In this document: positions 16,663 to 25,817 of the stretch, piece after piece
How positions within the stretch are numbered: position 1 is the first letter of the stretch
How the letters are laid out: every line of letters begins with the position of its first letter
Origin: Corynebacterium sp.
GTDB lineage: Bacteria > Actinomycetota > Actinomycetes > Mycobacteriales > Mycobacteriaceae
NCBI GenBank assembly: GCA_030531005.1
Contig: JAUMTW010000001.1
Span: 265,227 to 329,226 of the forward strand
Direction: 5' to 3'
Length of the DNA stretch: 64,000 bases
The notes under the pieces: model-generated
What the model was told of the DNA's origin: nothing
The model's input: only the letters and a program-made list of their open reading frames with translations
Database searches by the model: none
Made by a program: the position numbers and the translations under genes

Positions 16663-17789
16663 ATACTAGCGTGAAATTTCTACATTCCTCGGACTTCCAA
16701 CTCGGTATGACCAGGAAATTCCTAGGGCAAGCTCAAGAGCGCTTCGATGATGCCCGCGATCAAGCAATCCAAAATCTCGCAGGCATCGCTGATGATCAAG
16801 ATTGCGAATTCGTTGTCCTGGCAGGAGATATTTTTGATGCCAACAACATTCCAGAGCGTATTTTTTATCAAGCCGTTGATTCTTTCCTCGAATTCCAAAT
16901 GCCGGTTTACATTCTGCCCGGTAACCATGATGCTCTTGTCAGCGACAGCATTCTTGCGCGCCTAGCAGAAGAAGTCCCTAACGTGGTGCTACTACGTGAT
17001 ACGAGCTTGCACTCCGTACGTCCCGGGGTAGAAGTCTTCGGAGCCCCATTACTAGCGCGTCATCCCGGTAATGATCTCATGACTGTTGCCTTGAGTGACA
17101 AGGAACCGACTGAGAATGTGCGCATCATGGTAGGACATGGACAATTTGACTCCTACGGCGATAGTAAGCACTTCGATCTTTCGATTGTTGAAGAGGCCCT
17201 GGCACAACACAAGATCAGCTACTTAGCTATGGGGGACACTCACTCAGCAGGGCCGATCGGAAAAACCAACAAGATCTGGTTTTCCGGTGCGCCGGAAGTC
17301 ACTGATTTTTATGACGTGCGCTTAAACAAAGGTGAAATCAATTCCGGTAAAGCTCTCATTGTCAGCGCGACGAACGAAAACGTTAGCGTGGAAGAAGTAA
17401 CCGTCGGGTCTTGGCAATTTTTAACCTATAGTGCAGATTTACGCAGTGATGCCGACGTATCCGCGCTTATCGCGGAATGGAAGAACCTGCCGCAAAAGAA
17501 AAATATAGTTCTAAAAACCAAAGTTGGCGGCAAACTCTCTTTGGCTGGAAAGGAAGAATACAACGGTGCAATAGAAAAATTTGAGAAGCGCTTCGCGGCA
17601 ATCTTCCCAAGCAAATCCAGCCCTGAAATTACAATCATCCCCAACAAATCAGAGCTAGTAGATGTTAAGGTCGCCGGCTACGTTGGTGAGGTCTATGGCG
17701 AACTACTTGAAGAAAGCAGCACGGATCCGATTGCAGCCCAAGCGCTGCTGGAACTCTATTCCCTGCTGCAACGACAGGAGCAGGTATAA
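16659..17789 (+). CDS. MRE11/SbcD-like DNA repair phosphoesterase
   Basis: Calcineurin-like metallophosphoesterase of 376 residues, probable nuclease subunit of a RAD50-MRE11-type complex. Motifs run: HSSDFQLGM (residues 7-15), GDIFDAN (near 50), LPGNHD (near 86), GHGQFD (near 161) and MGDTHS (near 190). The first motif has D-x-Q where most family members have D-x-H. The usual final GHxH is also altered (GDTHS), which seems characteristic of this actinobacterial subgroup. The C-terminal 150 residues would form the cap and ATPase-binding region. Its stop overlaps the start of the RAD50-like gene by one base (TAATG), strong evidence for a complex. Less likely, it acts as a simple phosphodiesterase. 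Confidence 0.85.
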   Translation: MNTSVKFLHSSDFQLGMTRKFLGQAQERFDDARDQAIQNLAGIADDQDCEFVVLAGDIFDANNIPERIFYQAVDSFLEFQMPVYILPGNHDALVSDSILARLAEEVPNVVLLRDTSLHSVRPGVEVFGAPLLARHPGNDLMTVALSDKEPTENVRIMVGHGQFDSYGDSKHFDLSIVEEALAQHKISYLAMGDTHSAGPIGKTNKIWFSGAPEVTDFYDVRLNKGEINSGKALIVSATNENVSVEEVTVGSWQFLTYSADLRSDADVSALIAEWKNLPQKKNIVLKTKVGGKLSLAGKEEYNGAIEKFEKRFAAIFPSKSSPEITIIPNKSELVDVKVAGYVGEVYGELLEESSTDPIAAQALLELYSLLQRQEQV

Positions 17790-20446
17790 TGCATATTCAT
17801 AATCTCGAAGTTCGGGACTTCCACGGGATCAACGAAGTAGTTTTGCATGATCTGCCTGCTTCCGGGATCATCATGATCGCTGGACCGAATGAGGCCGGGA
17901 AGTCTACGGTGCTACACGCTATTGATTTGATTTTTCGATTCAGGCACGGTTCCAATGCCGGCGCAGTCAGGGAAGCGCAACCCTACGGCCGCGATGTCGG
18001 ACCTGAAGTACACCTGCATGCCACTATCGGGGAGATTGAATTCCGAGTAACCAAACGTTGGTTGCGCCAGTCGAAGTGTGAGCTCGAAATCATTCATCCG
18101 CATCCCACCCGACTCACCGGGGTTGAGGCGGAAGACCGACTCGAAGCTATTTATAATCAATTAGATAGTAACTTGCGCAACTGCCTATTCGTAGGGCAAG
18201 GCGAACTCGAAGTGCTCGACAACCTCGGTGGGGTAGAACCCCTGAGGGAAGTGCTTTCGAGCAAAGAAGCCCATGGTCAACCAGATAGCAGTGATGTGAT
18301 CCTCCAAGCTGTTACCAAGCGCTACTTTGAGTACTTCACCAAAAGTCATAGAGACAAGAGCACCAGCGTCGTTAAGTTGAAAGAGCAAGAAGTCGAACTA
18401 CTACATCAACGAGTATCGACGCTCGCTACACAAGTTACGGCTATCGAACGCTGTCAAGGAGAACTTACAAGCTTAGAAAGCCAATTTGCTGCTCATACTG
18501 AGGCCCTGCCAGAGTTGAACGCCGCTCTGACTGCTGCCAAGCAGGCATTTGATAGCCTCAATCAGGCGGAAAATGAATTGCGTGCTGCGCACCACCAGCA
18601 CGAACTCATTGAGCAACGAGTTGCGCACCTTGAAAAGCAAGAAAAAGATCTTGTGAACCGCCAGCAGCAAGTAGGGCAGCAAGAAGAGCGCATTGCTATC
18701 CTTGTTTCCCAGCAAGAAGCTGTGAAAGCACAACTCGAACAGTTGGAAAAGCAGCCCGGGGTTTCTACTGAAGAAACCAATGCATTGGTGAAACGCCAAG
18801 AAGCGCTTAATACCGAGCTTTCCCAGCTTGAACGATTCGCAACTGGTGTCCAAGAGAAAACACAACTGGCCGAGGCTAATAAACGCCTGCAGGAGGCAAA
18901 GGGACTCAACACAGAGATCGCTGAGCTCGAGCACATTACACAGATATCCAGTGCGCAACTCCAGGAGCTACGTTCGCTGCAAACTGCCTGGCAGGTTTCC
19001 CAAGAACGCTTGAATGCTCAAGCCGTTCGAGTACGCTTGCGTGCCTCAGAACCAACCAGTGTTGCTATTCACTCAGGTGGTGATGCTGAACCCATAGAAG
19101 TTACTGCGCAGCCGCAAATTCATGAAGTTCATCAGCCAACGGAGTTTGCAATCAATGGGGTGTACCTGGAAGTAACACCAAGCCAAGCAATGCAGGATGC
19201 AGCCACCGTAACTCCAGAAGAAGTAGCTGCAGCGAAAGAGGCCTTCGAGAAGCAACTTGCAGCACTCGACGTACCAGATGTGGCAAGTGCGCAGCAAATA
19301 TTTGAAGCAAGTCTCGCGATCAAGGCGCAACTAAACCAAGCGCGTCGACAACTTGATAATATACTGCAAGGTGAATCCCAAGAATCACTAACCCAGTTGG
19401 TGACCAGGTACGAGGCGGCTGTCGCGCAGTTCCAGGATACCCTTGATGACCAGCAAACAGCCCGTTTTGAAGCCTATGAGCAAGCAGACAGCGAGCAGCG
19501 GAAGACACAGCGCGATAAGCTGCAGACTGAACTGCACAATGTGAGCAGAGACCTACGACTGAAACAGGAGGAAGTACAGAAGCGGGCCGTTGATGAAGCC
19601 CGCTTGGACAGCCAACACAAGGCTGCACTCCAACGCCACGAAGAAGCCACACAAATCTGGGCGCGCTTGCAGGAGGAGATGCGCCGGGCTATGGAAGCCT
19701 TTGATGCGAGTGCATTAGCAACTGCGCGCACGCAATTGCACGCCGCGGCAGCCGAATTCAGCGTTAAGCAAAAAGCGGTAGACTCCGGCGCACCTACAGA
19801 AGTCCGTGCAAACTTAGCTGAGGCGGAACGGCGCTTGCAAACCAATCAGCGAGAAAGCGCGTCGCTGCAGGGGCGTATTGAAGGATTGCGCAAGCAGATC
19901 CAAGAAGGTGGTCAGATTCGCCGTGATCATGCTCAGGCCCAAGAAGAGCTTGAGTGTGCTAAAGCAGCACTTGAGCCTCTGATTCTCGAGCGCGATGCTA
20001 TCAAGCTGCTATATACCAAATTGCAGGATAAGTTTGAGGCTATGACCCAACGCTATTCCCACCCACTACGCATTGAGATGGAAAAACTTGCTAGCGAAGT
20101 TTATGACGATGACATTCGTTTCAAACTCGATTCCAAACTGGTGGTAGAAACGCGTACCGATAAGCGGGGCACGATTGCGATTCAGCAACTTTCTGGTGGT
20201 GCCAAAGAACAATTAGCGCTTATCCAACGTGTGAGCATGGCGCGACTCGTCGGTGCTGACAGTGCCATTTTCATTGATGACCCAATGGGAGCAACTGATC
20301 CGCAGCGTCAAAAAGATATGGCGCCTGTATTTACTGCTGCGGCCCGTGATACCCAACTGTTCTTGCTTACCTGCGATCCGCAGCGTTTCAGCGCACTTGA
20401 TCCAGTGCAGCGCATCGATCTTAAAGCAGGTTCTCCTGTCGAATAA
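17789..20446 (+). CDS. RAD50/SbcC-like AAA ATPase
   Basis: An 885-residue SMC-type ATPase. The N-terminal Walker A is AGPNEAGKSTVLHAI (near residue 31). The C-terminal signature LSGGAKEQLALIQR and Walker B AIFIDDPMGATD lie near 800-835, followed by FLLTCDPQRF. Long Gln/Glu/Ala-rich coiled coils span about 190-420 and 480-770. No CxxC zinc hook is present; the middle (about 420-470) holds a short beta-rich, Pro-containing insert (VRLRASEPTSVAIHSG). The Walker B acidic residue is D-D rather than D-E. It should bind the phosphoesterase encoded just upstream and act on DNA ends or structures. A terminator follows 50 bases after the stop. Confidence 0.87.
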   Translation: MHIHNLEVRDFHGINEVVLHDLPASGIIMIAGPNEAGKSTVLHAIDLIFRFRHGSNAGAVREAQPYGRDVGPEVHLHATIGEIEFRVTKRWLRQSKCELEIIHPHPTRLTGVEAEDRLEAIYNQLDSNLRNCLFVGQGELEVLDNLGGVEPLREVLSSKEAHGQPDSSDVILQAVTKRYFEYFTKSHRDKSTSVVKLKEQEVELLHQRVSTLATQVTAIERCQGELTSLESQFAAHTEALPELNAALTAAKQAFDSLNQAENELRAAHHQHELIEQRVAHLEKQEKDLVNRQQQVGQQEERIAILVSQQEAVKAQLEQLEKQPGVSTEETNALVKRQEALNTELSQLERFATGVQEKTQLAEANKRLQEAKGLNTEIAELEHITQISSAQLQELRSLQTAWQVSQERLNAQAVRVRLRASEPTSVAIHSGGDAEPIEVTAQPQIHEVHQPTEFAINGVYLEVTPSQAMQDAATVTPEEVAAAKEAFEKQLAALDVPDVASAQQIFEASLAIKAQLNQARRQLDNILQGESQESLTQLVTRYEAAVAQFQDTLDDQQTARFEAYEQADSEQRKTQRDKLQTELHNVSRDLRLKQEEVQKRAVDEARLDSQHKAALQRHEEATQIWARLQEEMRRAMEAFDASALATARTQLHAAAAEFSVKQKAVDSGAPTEVRANLAEAERRLQTNQRESASLQGRIEGLRKQIQEGGQIRRDHAQAQEELECAKAALEPLILERDAIKLLYTKLQDKFEAMTQRYSHPLRIEMEKLASEVYDDDIRFKLDSKLVVETRTDKRGTIAIQQLSGGAKEQLALIQRVSMARLVGADSAIFIDDPMGATDPQRQKDMAPVFTAAARDTQLFLLTCDPQRFSALDPVQRIDLKAGSPVE

Positions 20447-20495
20447 ACGCCTAGAAAAGGCGCAATACCACCCAGTATTTTGAGTAGAAGCCGCG

Positions 20496-20532
20496 ACCCC
20501 CAGCAAGCGAAGAATCGCCTCTGGGGGTTTTA
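20496..20532 (+). terminator. Terminator of the helicase-to-RAD50 operon
   Basis: ACCCCCAG (20496-20503) pairs with CTGGGGGT (20521-20528) and is followed by TTTTA. It closes the four-gene cluster that starts at 12023. Confidence 0.7.
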
Positions 20533-20601
20533 GCTGTGGTCGTAACTGAGGGGCAGAAGGAAGATTCTTTAGCACTGTGAGTGTACAGCAGTCGAACATA
20601 A

Positions 20602-21051
20602 TCACGATCTCTCCTCGGATCCGCGCGTGGCCAGCGTGAAGGGGAGGGTGAAATCACCGTAAAACCCATTGCAGGTACGCATAGACGTCGCCTCGAAGCC
20701 AACGCCCCTGGTGCCCGAAGAGCCTCAAAAACTCTCGATGTGGATATCCAGGAAGGCACCCTTGGTAACCTATGCTGCGCCTCAACACCCAGGGCCACGA
20801 TGTCCAAGGCGGATGGCGGGGGAGGGGGAGTAGCACTGGCAATTATGGTGGCGACCTCGCTTTTTTAAGATGATATCGGCGAACCTGAAATCGAACTCGC
20901 GGAACTCACCGCCAATCGTATTGGCTATTGGGTGGGAAGCAATGAAGCCGAGGGGGAAAATTTGCAAACCAGGGTACAGGATCCGGGAAACTTTTCTGCT
21001 GAAGAAGTGATGGTTGAATTGGAAAGACGCACAACTCTTAATTTGATGTAG
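20602..21051 (+). pseudogene. Decayed reading frame of unknown family
   Basis: One frame is open from 20602 to a TAA at 20866-20868 and again from 20869 to a TAG at 21049-21051. Composition is protein-like: EGEITVKPIAGTHRRRLEA in the first part, then DDIGEPEIELAELTANRIG and EGENLQTRVQDPGNFSAEE in the second. Near 20780-20865 a second frame (GHDVQGGWRGRG, STGNYGGDLAFLR) looks better, suggesting a frameshift just before 20869. No start codon with a ribosome site is visible. I cannot name the parent protein; it may also be fortuitous coding character. Confidence 0.35.
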
Positions 21052-21180
21052 TGGCATGTCAATATTTCCAAGATTGTGAGCGTCCTTTTCGTGAATGTAT
21101 TTGCCTTGAGCTGAGCATATAAAAAATAGTTGATAGCCCAACAGCTTTTAATTCTGTCCCAGAAGCGCTAGCCTAAAGAC

Positions 21181-21651
21181 ATGGACTCCCCACGATGGCT
21201 TAATGAAGATGAACAGCGATTTTGGCGCAAACTGTTGCAATCCCGGCAATTTGCGGTACGCGCGATGGACGAAGCATTGCAACATGCCAGTGGTATTTCC
21301 TCGCCGGACTTCGCAATTTTAGTGAATCTGTCAGAGGATGAAGACCACTGCATGCGCCTCAATGAGTTGGGCAACTTATTAGGCTGGGATCGCAGTAGGG
21401 TCTCACACCAGGTGAAGCGCATGGAGCGCCGTGGTCTCCTTGAAAAACGCGCATGTAGCTCTGATAAGCGTGGAATCGAAGTAGCGCTGACCGAGCTGGG
21501 TTGGCAAAAGATTCAGGCTGCAGCCCCCGGACACGTGGAAACGGTACGAAGTATCTTCTTCGACCAGTTAGAGCCAGGCCAGCTGGAAGCATTAGAGAAG
21601 TATCTTGACTCTATTTTGGAAATACGGGACACCTCCAAAGGGGAGCAGTAG
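21181..21651 (+). CDS. MarR-family transcriptional regulator
   Basis: A 156-residue winged-helix regulator. The recognition region is LNELGNLLGWDRSRVSHQV (near residues 60-78), followed by the wing KRMERRGLLEKRACSSDKRG with the conserved DxRG-type block, and helices for dimerisation at both ends. It probably binds an inverted repeat near its own or a neighbouring promoter; the ligand is unknown. There is no ribosome site, but TAGCCT (21169-21174) lies 6 bases before the ATG, the pattern of a leaderless transcript. Neighbours are a relic and a tRNA, so the target genes are not obvious from context. Confidence 0.88.
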   Translation: MDSPRWLNEDEQRFWRKLLQSRQFAVRAMDEALQHASGISSPDFAILVNLSEDEDHCMRLNELGNLLGWDRSRVSHQVKRMERRGLLEKRACSSDKRGIEVALTELGWQKIQAAAPGHVETVRSIFFDQLEPGQLEALEKYLDSILEIRDTSKGEQ

Positions 21652-21743
21652 GAGGTGTCGGTTGCTCGCCGCACCCTAATGGCAGCCGATATCTCGAAAG
21701 ACGCAACCGGTCTGGAAATGCTCGAGACATAGGCGAAAGAGCA

Positions 21744-21779
21744 AAAGGCTCACCATTCATGAAGAATTGGTGAGCCTTT
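21744..21779. terminator. Bidirectional terminator between marR-type gene and tRNA
   Basis: AAAGGCTCACCA (21744-21755) pairs perfectly with TGGTGAGCCTTT (21768-21779) around 12 bases. It lies downstream of both the plus-strand regulator and the minus-strand tRNA, with only short T tracts on each side. Confidence 0.65.
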
Positions 21780-21789
21780 CGTTATGCAG

Positions 21790-21865
21790 TGGTGTCCCCG
21801 ACAAGATTCGAACTTGCGACCTTTGGTACCGGAAACCAATGCTCTATCCACTGAGCTACGGAGAC
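21790..21865 (-). tRNA. tRNA-Arg (anticodon CCG)
   Basis: Read on the minus strand, the acceptor GTCTCCG pairs with CGGGGAC, followed by A and an encoded CCA. The D-arm contains AGCTCAGTGGATAGAGC, the anticodon arm is TTGGT-TTCCGGT-ACCAA giving anticodon CCG, and the T-arm contains GTTCGAATC. All cloverleaf arms are intact over 76 bases. It decodes CGG arginine codons. Confidence 0.95.
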
Positions 21866-22035
21866 TAAATCCTTATGATACAAGGATCATGAGCCCTTGC
21901 TTGAAGCTCCCCTGTAAGGTGGCTACATGCAAATGCCCACCCGAATCATTCTAGCACCATAGTGGTGTGGAAGAAAACTTTCAGGCGTAACTGATGCGGC
22001 AATAAAAGCAGCAGTCTGGAGCGCGGCGAAAATGC

Positions 22036-22097
22036 CGAAAAAATGACAACACCTGCCCAGCAAGGAGAGTAAAAATCCCTTCAAGGGGCAGGTGTTG
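22036..22097 (-). terminator. Terminator of the lutABC operon
   Basis: CAACACCTGCCC (22047-22058) pairs with GGGCAGGTGTTG (22086-22097). On the minus strand this is followed by a run of six T within ten bases, just past the lutC stop at 22109. The loop carries a copy of the CTTCAAGGG word (22079-22087). Confidence 0.75.
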
Positions 22098-22108
22098 AAT
22101 CGGGAGTT

Positions 22109-22741
22109 TTAGTCGCGCACAATCACACAGATCAAGGTGCGGGGACCGTGGACGCCTTCAACGCGATTGAGCTCAATATCAGAGGTCGCTGAAGGGCCAG
22201 AAATCATGGTAACTGGACGAATACGATCCAAGCGTCCAATCATCTCTGGCACGCCATAAACCACATTTTCCATGCGCACGATGCATACATGGCAATCCGG
22301 AACCAAGGTGAGAGCACGTCGGCCGCACAGCTCATTAGACTCCAGGCATATGGTGCCAGTTTGTGCCGAAGAAACATGGGAATCAGTTACCACGGCATCG
22401 ACGGCATCTAAAAGGCGGGGATCGCTGCTGCGGTCATCTGGGGTAGCAGTACCTGCGAAGTCGGCGAATAACATTGGGTCTAAGCCTTCTGCGTAGCGGA
22501 TATCCTTGGCCGAGCGTTCATTGAGGATTTGTGCGATTGTAGCTGGCAGGTCCTTGCTGCTGGATTTGCGCACGATGGCCTTGTAGTCCAGGAGGCGGTC
22601 GACTAACAGCTCTTCGAGCTCCGTCGTGTCGAGGTCGCTGCTGGTGTTGTACTCGCGTGGAACTGGGTATGGGCCTGGGGCAGTATGAGCCAACTTGTGA
22701 GCATTGTGGATGCGGTTGAGGATCTCAGTTTTTGCGTCCAT
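22109..22741 (-). CDS. lutC: Lactate utilization protein C (LUD domain)
   Basis: A 210-residue LUD-domain protein, third component of the LutABC L-lactate oxidation complex. The N-terminus is helical and charged. The conserved part runs from about residue 85 to the end and includes [18 protein letters not shown], near [11 protein letters not shown], and the C-terminal [17 protein letters not shown], which is diagnostic of LutC. AAAAGGA lies just before the ATG, and the lutB stop is 2 bases upstream, so it is the last gene of a three-gene minus-strand operon. The exact chemical role of LutC is not settled in the family. Confidence 0.92.
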   Translation of the reverse strand: MDAKTEILNRIHNAHKLAHTAPGPYPVPREYNTSSDLDTTELEELLVDRLLDYKAIVRKSSSKDLPATIAQILNERSAKDIRYAEGLDPMLFADFAGTATPDDRSSDPRLLDAVDAVVTDSHVSSAQTGTICLESNELCGRRALTLVPDCHVCIVRMENVVYGVPEMIGRLDRIRPVTMISGPSATSDIELNRVEGVHGPRTLICVIVRD

Positions 22742-22743
22742 GA

Positions 22744-24273
22744 TTATTCCTTTTCCTCGTCCACGGCGGGGATGCCTGCTGCGCGGGCATCAGCAAGCAA
22801 TTGCTGAGCCTCATCGGATTCGAACCACTGGCGGAAGGTACGTTTTGGCGGGATCGCTACATCGCGTACGTCGGTCCAGCCTGCCAAAGCACTTGGTAGG
22901 TGGGTGATCTTGCCATTAAATCCACCCATCACGCGGCCTAAGAAGACTAAGCGGCTCAAGGTGTTCCAAATGTTCTTATTGCCCCAGGTTAGTTGCATTA
23001 TTCCCATGAGGGAGCCTTCGACAACTGGTTTTGAGGTCAGTACCTTTTGGTGGCGTAATTCGACTAAGGCGTCTGTAATTGGGATCTTTACTGGGCAGAC
23101 CTCATTACAACGGCCACACAGTGAGGATGCAAAAGGCAGGGAGCTGTTAGGGTCATGGGCATCAATCATGCCAGTCAACTGCGGGGTAAGGATTGCACCA
23201 ATGGGGCCTGGGTAGGTGGATCCATAGGCATGGCCACCAGCGCGTTCATAGACTGGGCACGAGTTCAGGCAGGCCGAACAGCGGATGCACTTTAGTGCTT
23301 CGCGGCCGATTTCATTAGACAGTGCGCGGGTGCGGCCGTTATCGATCAGGACGATGTGGAAGTTCTTAGGGCCATCATCATCGGTGACACCTGACCACAA
23401 GGAGGTGTATGGGTTCATGCGCTCACCGGTGGACGAACGTGGCAGTAACTGTAAGAAAACTTCGTAATCTTTAAAGGTGGGCAGGAGCTTTTCGATCCCC
23501 ATTACCGAGATCAGGGTCTCTGGCAGGGTGAGGCACATACGGCCATTGCCTTCAGACTCTACGATGGTTACATGGCCAGTCTCTGCGATGCCGAAGTTGG
23601 CACCACAGATGGCGACTTTGGCTTTCATAAACTGCTCGCGCAAGAACTGGCGCGAAGCCTCGGCAAGGTCAGCAGGTTCACTGCTCAAGGAATCATCGGT
23701 GTTTGGCATCTCATTGACGAAGATGTCGCGAATCTCCGCACGGTTGCGGTGGATCGCAGGTACCAGGATGTGTGAAGGGCGATCATGGCCTAACTGCACG
23801 ATGAGTTCTGCCAAGTCAGTTTCTTGGGCGTGGATGCCAACTGTAGCAAGCTGCTCGTTGAGCGCAATTTCCTGGGTGGCCATGGACTTGATTTTGACGA
23901 CTTCAGTCTCACCGGTGTCTTGGACGAGCTTTGTGACAATCTCTCCGGCTTCTTTAGCATCACGGGCCCAGTGCACAATGCCGCCGCGTGCGGTTACTGC
24001 AGCCTCAAATTGTTCGAGGAGTTCTGGCAAGCGAGCCAATACGTCGCGTTTGATTGCTGAACCAGCATTACGCAGGAGTTCCCAGTCGTCAATTTCGCTG
24101 GTAACGTGCGCACGCTTTTCGCGAATGGTTGTAGTTGCCTTGTGAAGGTTGCGACGTTGGGTGGCGTTGTATAGACCAGCGTGCGCACCCTTCTGAAACT
24201 TCTCCTCACCGCGCAGCAAGGAGATGTCCGCGGCAGCTGGTGGCATTGTGGGATTACCAAGGAAAACACTCAT
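22744..24273 (-). CDS. lutB: Lactate utilization iron-sulfur protein B
   Basis: A 509-residue LUD-domain plus ferredoxin-like protein. The N-terminal two thirds form the LUD domain. The C-terminal part has two [4Fe-4S] motifs, [19 protein letters not shown] (near residue 324) and [14 protein letters not shown] (near 380). I chose ATG 24273 ([17 protein letters not shown]) because it overlaps the lutA stop as ATGA; the open frame continues 14 codons upstream without a better site. Electrons from lactate oxidation probably pass through these clusters to the quinone pool. Its product should associate with LutA and LutC at the membrane face. Confidence 0.93.
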   Translation of the reverse strand: MSVFLGNPTMPPAAADISLLRGEEKFQKGAHAGLYNATQRRNLHKATTTIREKRAHVTSEIDDWELLRNAGSAIKRDVLARLPELLEQFEAAVTARGGIVHWARDAKEAGEIVTKLVQDTGETEVVKIKSMATQEIALNEQLATVGIHAQETDLAELIVQLGHDRPSHILVPAIHRNRAEIRDIFVNEMPNTDDSLSSEPADLAEASRQFLREQFMKAKVAICGANFGIAETGHVTIVESEGNGRMCLTLPETLISVMGIEKLLPTFKDYEVFLQLLPRSSTGERMNPYTSLWSGVTDDDGPKNFHIVLIDNGRTRALSNEIGREALKCIRCSACLNSCPVYERAGGHAYGSTYPGPIGAILTPQLTGMIDAHDPNSSLPFASSLCGRCNEVCPVKIPITDALVELRHQKVLTSKPVVEGSLMGIMQLTWGNKNIWNTLSRLVFLGRVMGGFNGKITHLPSALAGWTDVRDVAIPPKRTFRQWFESDEAQQLLADARAAGIPAVDEEKE

Positions 24274-25055
24274 AGCATGGCCTCCTGAGCATAAGCAGCG
24301 GACTTCGGGGTCCAAGGATGTTCTCTTGTTGATGCGAGAATCTCAGCGAGGTGGATTGCACGCACCCCGGCATGCTGGCGTGAAAGCGCGCCACCAATAT
24401 TCATCAGGCAAGAAGAGTCACCACCGGTGATGTACTCTGGATCGACCGATCGGATATTGCGGGTCTTATCGGTTACCATCGCTGCGGAAGTCTCCGCATT
24501 CTTAAGGGAGAAGGTGCCGCCGAAACCGCAGCATTCTTCAGCGTTGGGCAGACGTACCAAATCGATGCCACTAACATTTTCCAGCAGCTGGTAGGGGCGA
24601 TCGCCTAGCTTCAAAAAGCGCAGGCCATGGCAGGATGGGTGATATGTCACGCGGTGAGGGAAGAAAGCTCCGAGATCGGTGGTGCCGCAGACATCCACGA
24701 TGAATTCGGGTAGATCTAAGGTCTTCTTCGCAGTCGTGCGCGCGCCATCAACTAGTGCTTTATCGCCATAGCGATCAGCAACGTGTTCATGCTGGTCCCG
24801 AACCGCGGTCACGCAAGAGCCAGATGGAGCCACGATGTAGTCGATGGAGGGATCTTCAAATGCCTCCACATAGCTCCGGATCAGTGGCACGGCTTCCTTT
24901 TGGTAACCGGTGTTGACGTGCATTTGGCCACAGCAGGTTTGCCCCTCAGGGAAGACGACTTCGCAGCCGAGTCGAGAGAGGATCAGGGCAGTGGCCTTGG
25001 AAGCATCGGGGAATAGGGAATCGCCGATGCAGGTAGAAAAGAGCGCTACTCTCAT
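24270..25055 (-). CDS. lutA: Lactate utilization Fe-S oxidoreductase A (CCG domain)
   Basis: A 261-residue heterodisulfide-reductase-like protein with two cysteine-rich CCG domains. The first holds CTCCGQMHVN-type residues near position 39 (EGQTCCGQMHVNTGY) and the second EECCGFGGTFSLKN near 172. HPSCHGLRF near 139 is also typical. It starts at an ATG 5-6 bases after AAGGAGC and overlaps lutB at its stop. A minus-strand -10-like TATGAT lies near 25185-25190. The operon has no adjacent lutR/lldR-type regulator gene; control is presumably from elsewhere, though the MarR gene at 21181 is the nearest regulator. Confidence 0.92.
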   Translation of the reverse strand: MRVALFSTCIGDSLFPDASKATALILSRLGCEVVFPEGQTCCGQMHVNTGYQKEAVPLIRSYVEAFEDPSIDYIVAPSGSCVTAVRDQHEHVADRYGDKALVDGARTTAKKTLDLPEFIVDVCGTTDLGAFFPHRVTYHPSCHGLRFLKLGDRPYQLLENVSGIDLVRLPNAEECCGFGGTFSLKNAETSAAMVTDKTRNIRSVDPEYITGGDSSCLMNIGGALSRQHAGVRAIHLAEILASTREHPWTPKSAAYAQEAML

Positions 25056-25817
25056 GGATTAGCTCCTTGATGCCGGAATGAACGAATAAGGTGCGTTGCC
25101 ACAGCCAATGAGAAGGTGGGGCAGTGTGTTGCTTCGGGTGAGCCAATGCAAGCGACGGCACGAGCGTGAAGTGACACAATCGTGATTTATCATACAAAGG
25201 AATTGTGCGTAAATCAGGTCACTATTGCCTAAGTAAAGTCACGCTAACCAAATTCGAAGCTTGTAGTGTGGGCAAGCGTGAGGCGGCAAAAATGTTGCTT
25301 TCCCCTTGAAGAAAGTGATGTGGGAATACTGCTGGGTGCCACGAGTGTAGTTCCGCTTTGGTTGGATTCCGATTGGATTATGCCAGATTTGTGCACGATC
25401 ACGATCAAAGTCCCCATAAAAGGCAGGTGGTTAAAAAGGAGGAGACTGTGCTTTGAAGCCGGAGGTTTCAGGGGAACAAGTAATCCGAAGCAAGAGCTGG
25501 CATCGCCTTGAGGGGGTTCTGCCGGACTTTGCTGAAGGTGCACCTAGTATCTGTGAGTAGAATCACTGCAGTTCTGCCCGCTTCTAGGGGTGCGGTGTTC
25601 TCGGGGTGCGATGCCCCCGGGATCTTTTTGAGCGCTTGGGCACAGAAGAGGCGGGTGGAAACAGGGGCTGGGTGCGTGCAGTCGGGACTGGGTAGGCGAG
25701 CGCACGGAGGGACACTGCGCTGGAGAAATGGGCAGCAATGTGGACTTCTTCACCGGCCGGAATGGTCGAAATAGCTGGTTATTCCAATGTCCTATACATA
25801 AGGTAGACTGCTTAGCC
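25056..25817. other. Gene-free stretch between lutA and argS
   Basis: This 760-base interval separates divergent lutA and argS. Near 25185 it holds the presumed lutA promoter and just before 25818 the argS promoter. Between these I find only short, unconvincing frames and no hairpin with a T-run. GGAGG-type sequences at 25438-25443 have no matching gene. It may contain a degraded gene, but I could not reconstruct one. Confidence 0.4.
25804..25809 (+). promoter_or_regulatory. -10 element of argS
   Basis: TAGACT lies 8 bases before the argS ATG, and no ribosome-binding sequence lies between. This fits a leaderless or near-leaderless argS-lysA message. Confidence 0.4.

Noticed and set aside
21790..21865. 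tRNA-Arg as an integration site for a mobile element
   Set aside because: No integrase and no repeated copy of the tRNA 3' end were seen nearby.
23477..24145. 222-codon plus-strand frame antisense to lutB
   Set aside because: Antisense shadow of lutB, rich in Ser and Arg, with no promoter or ribosome site.
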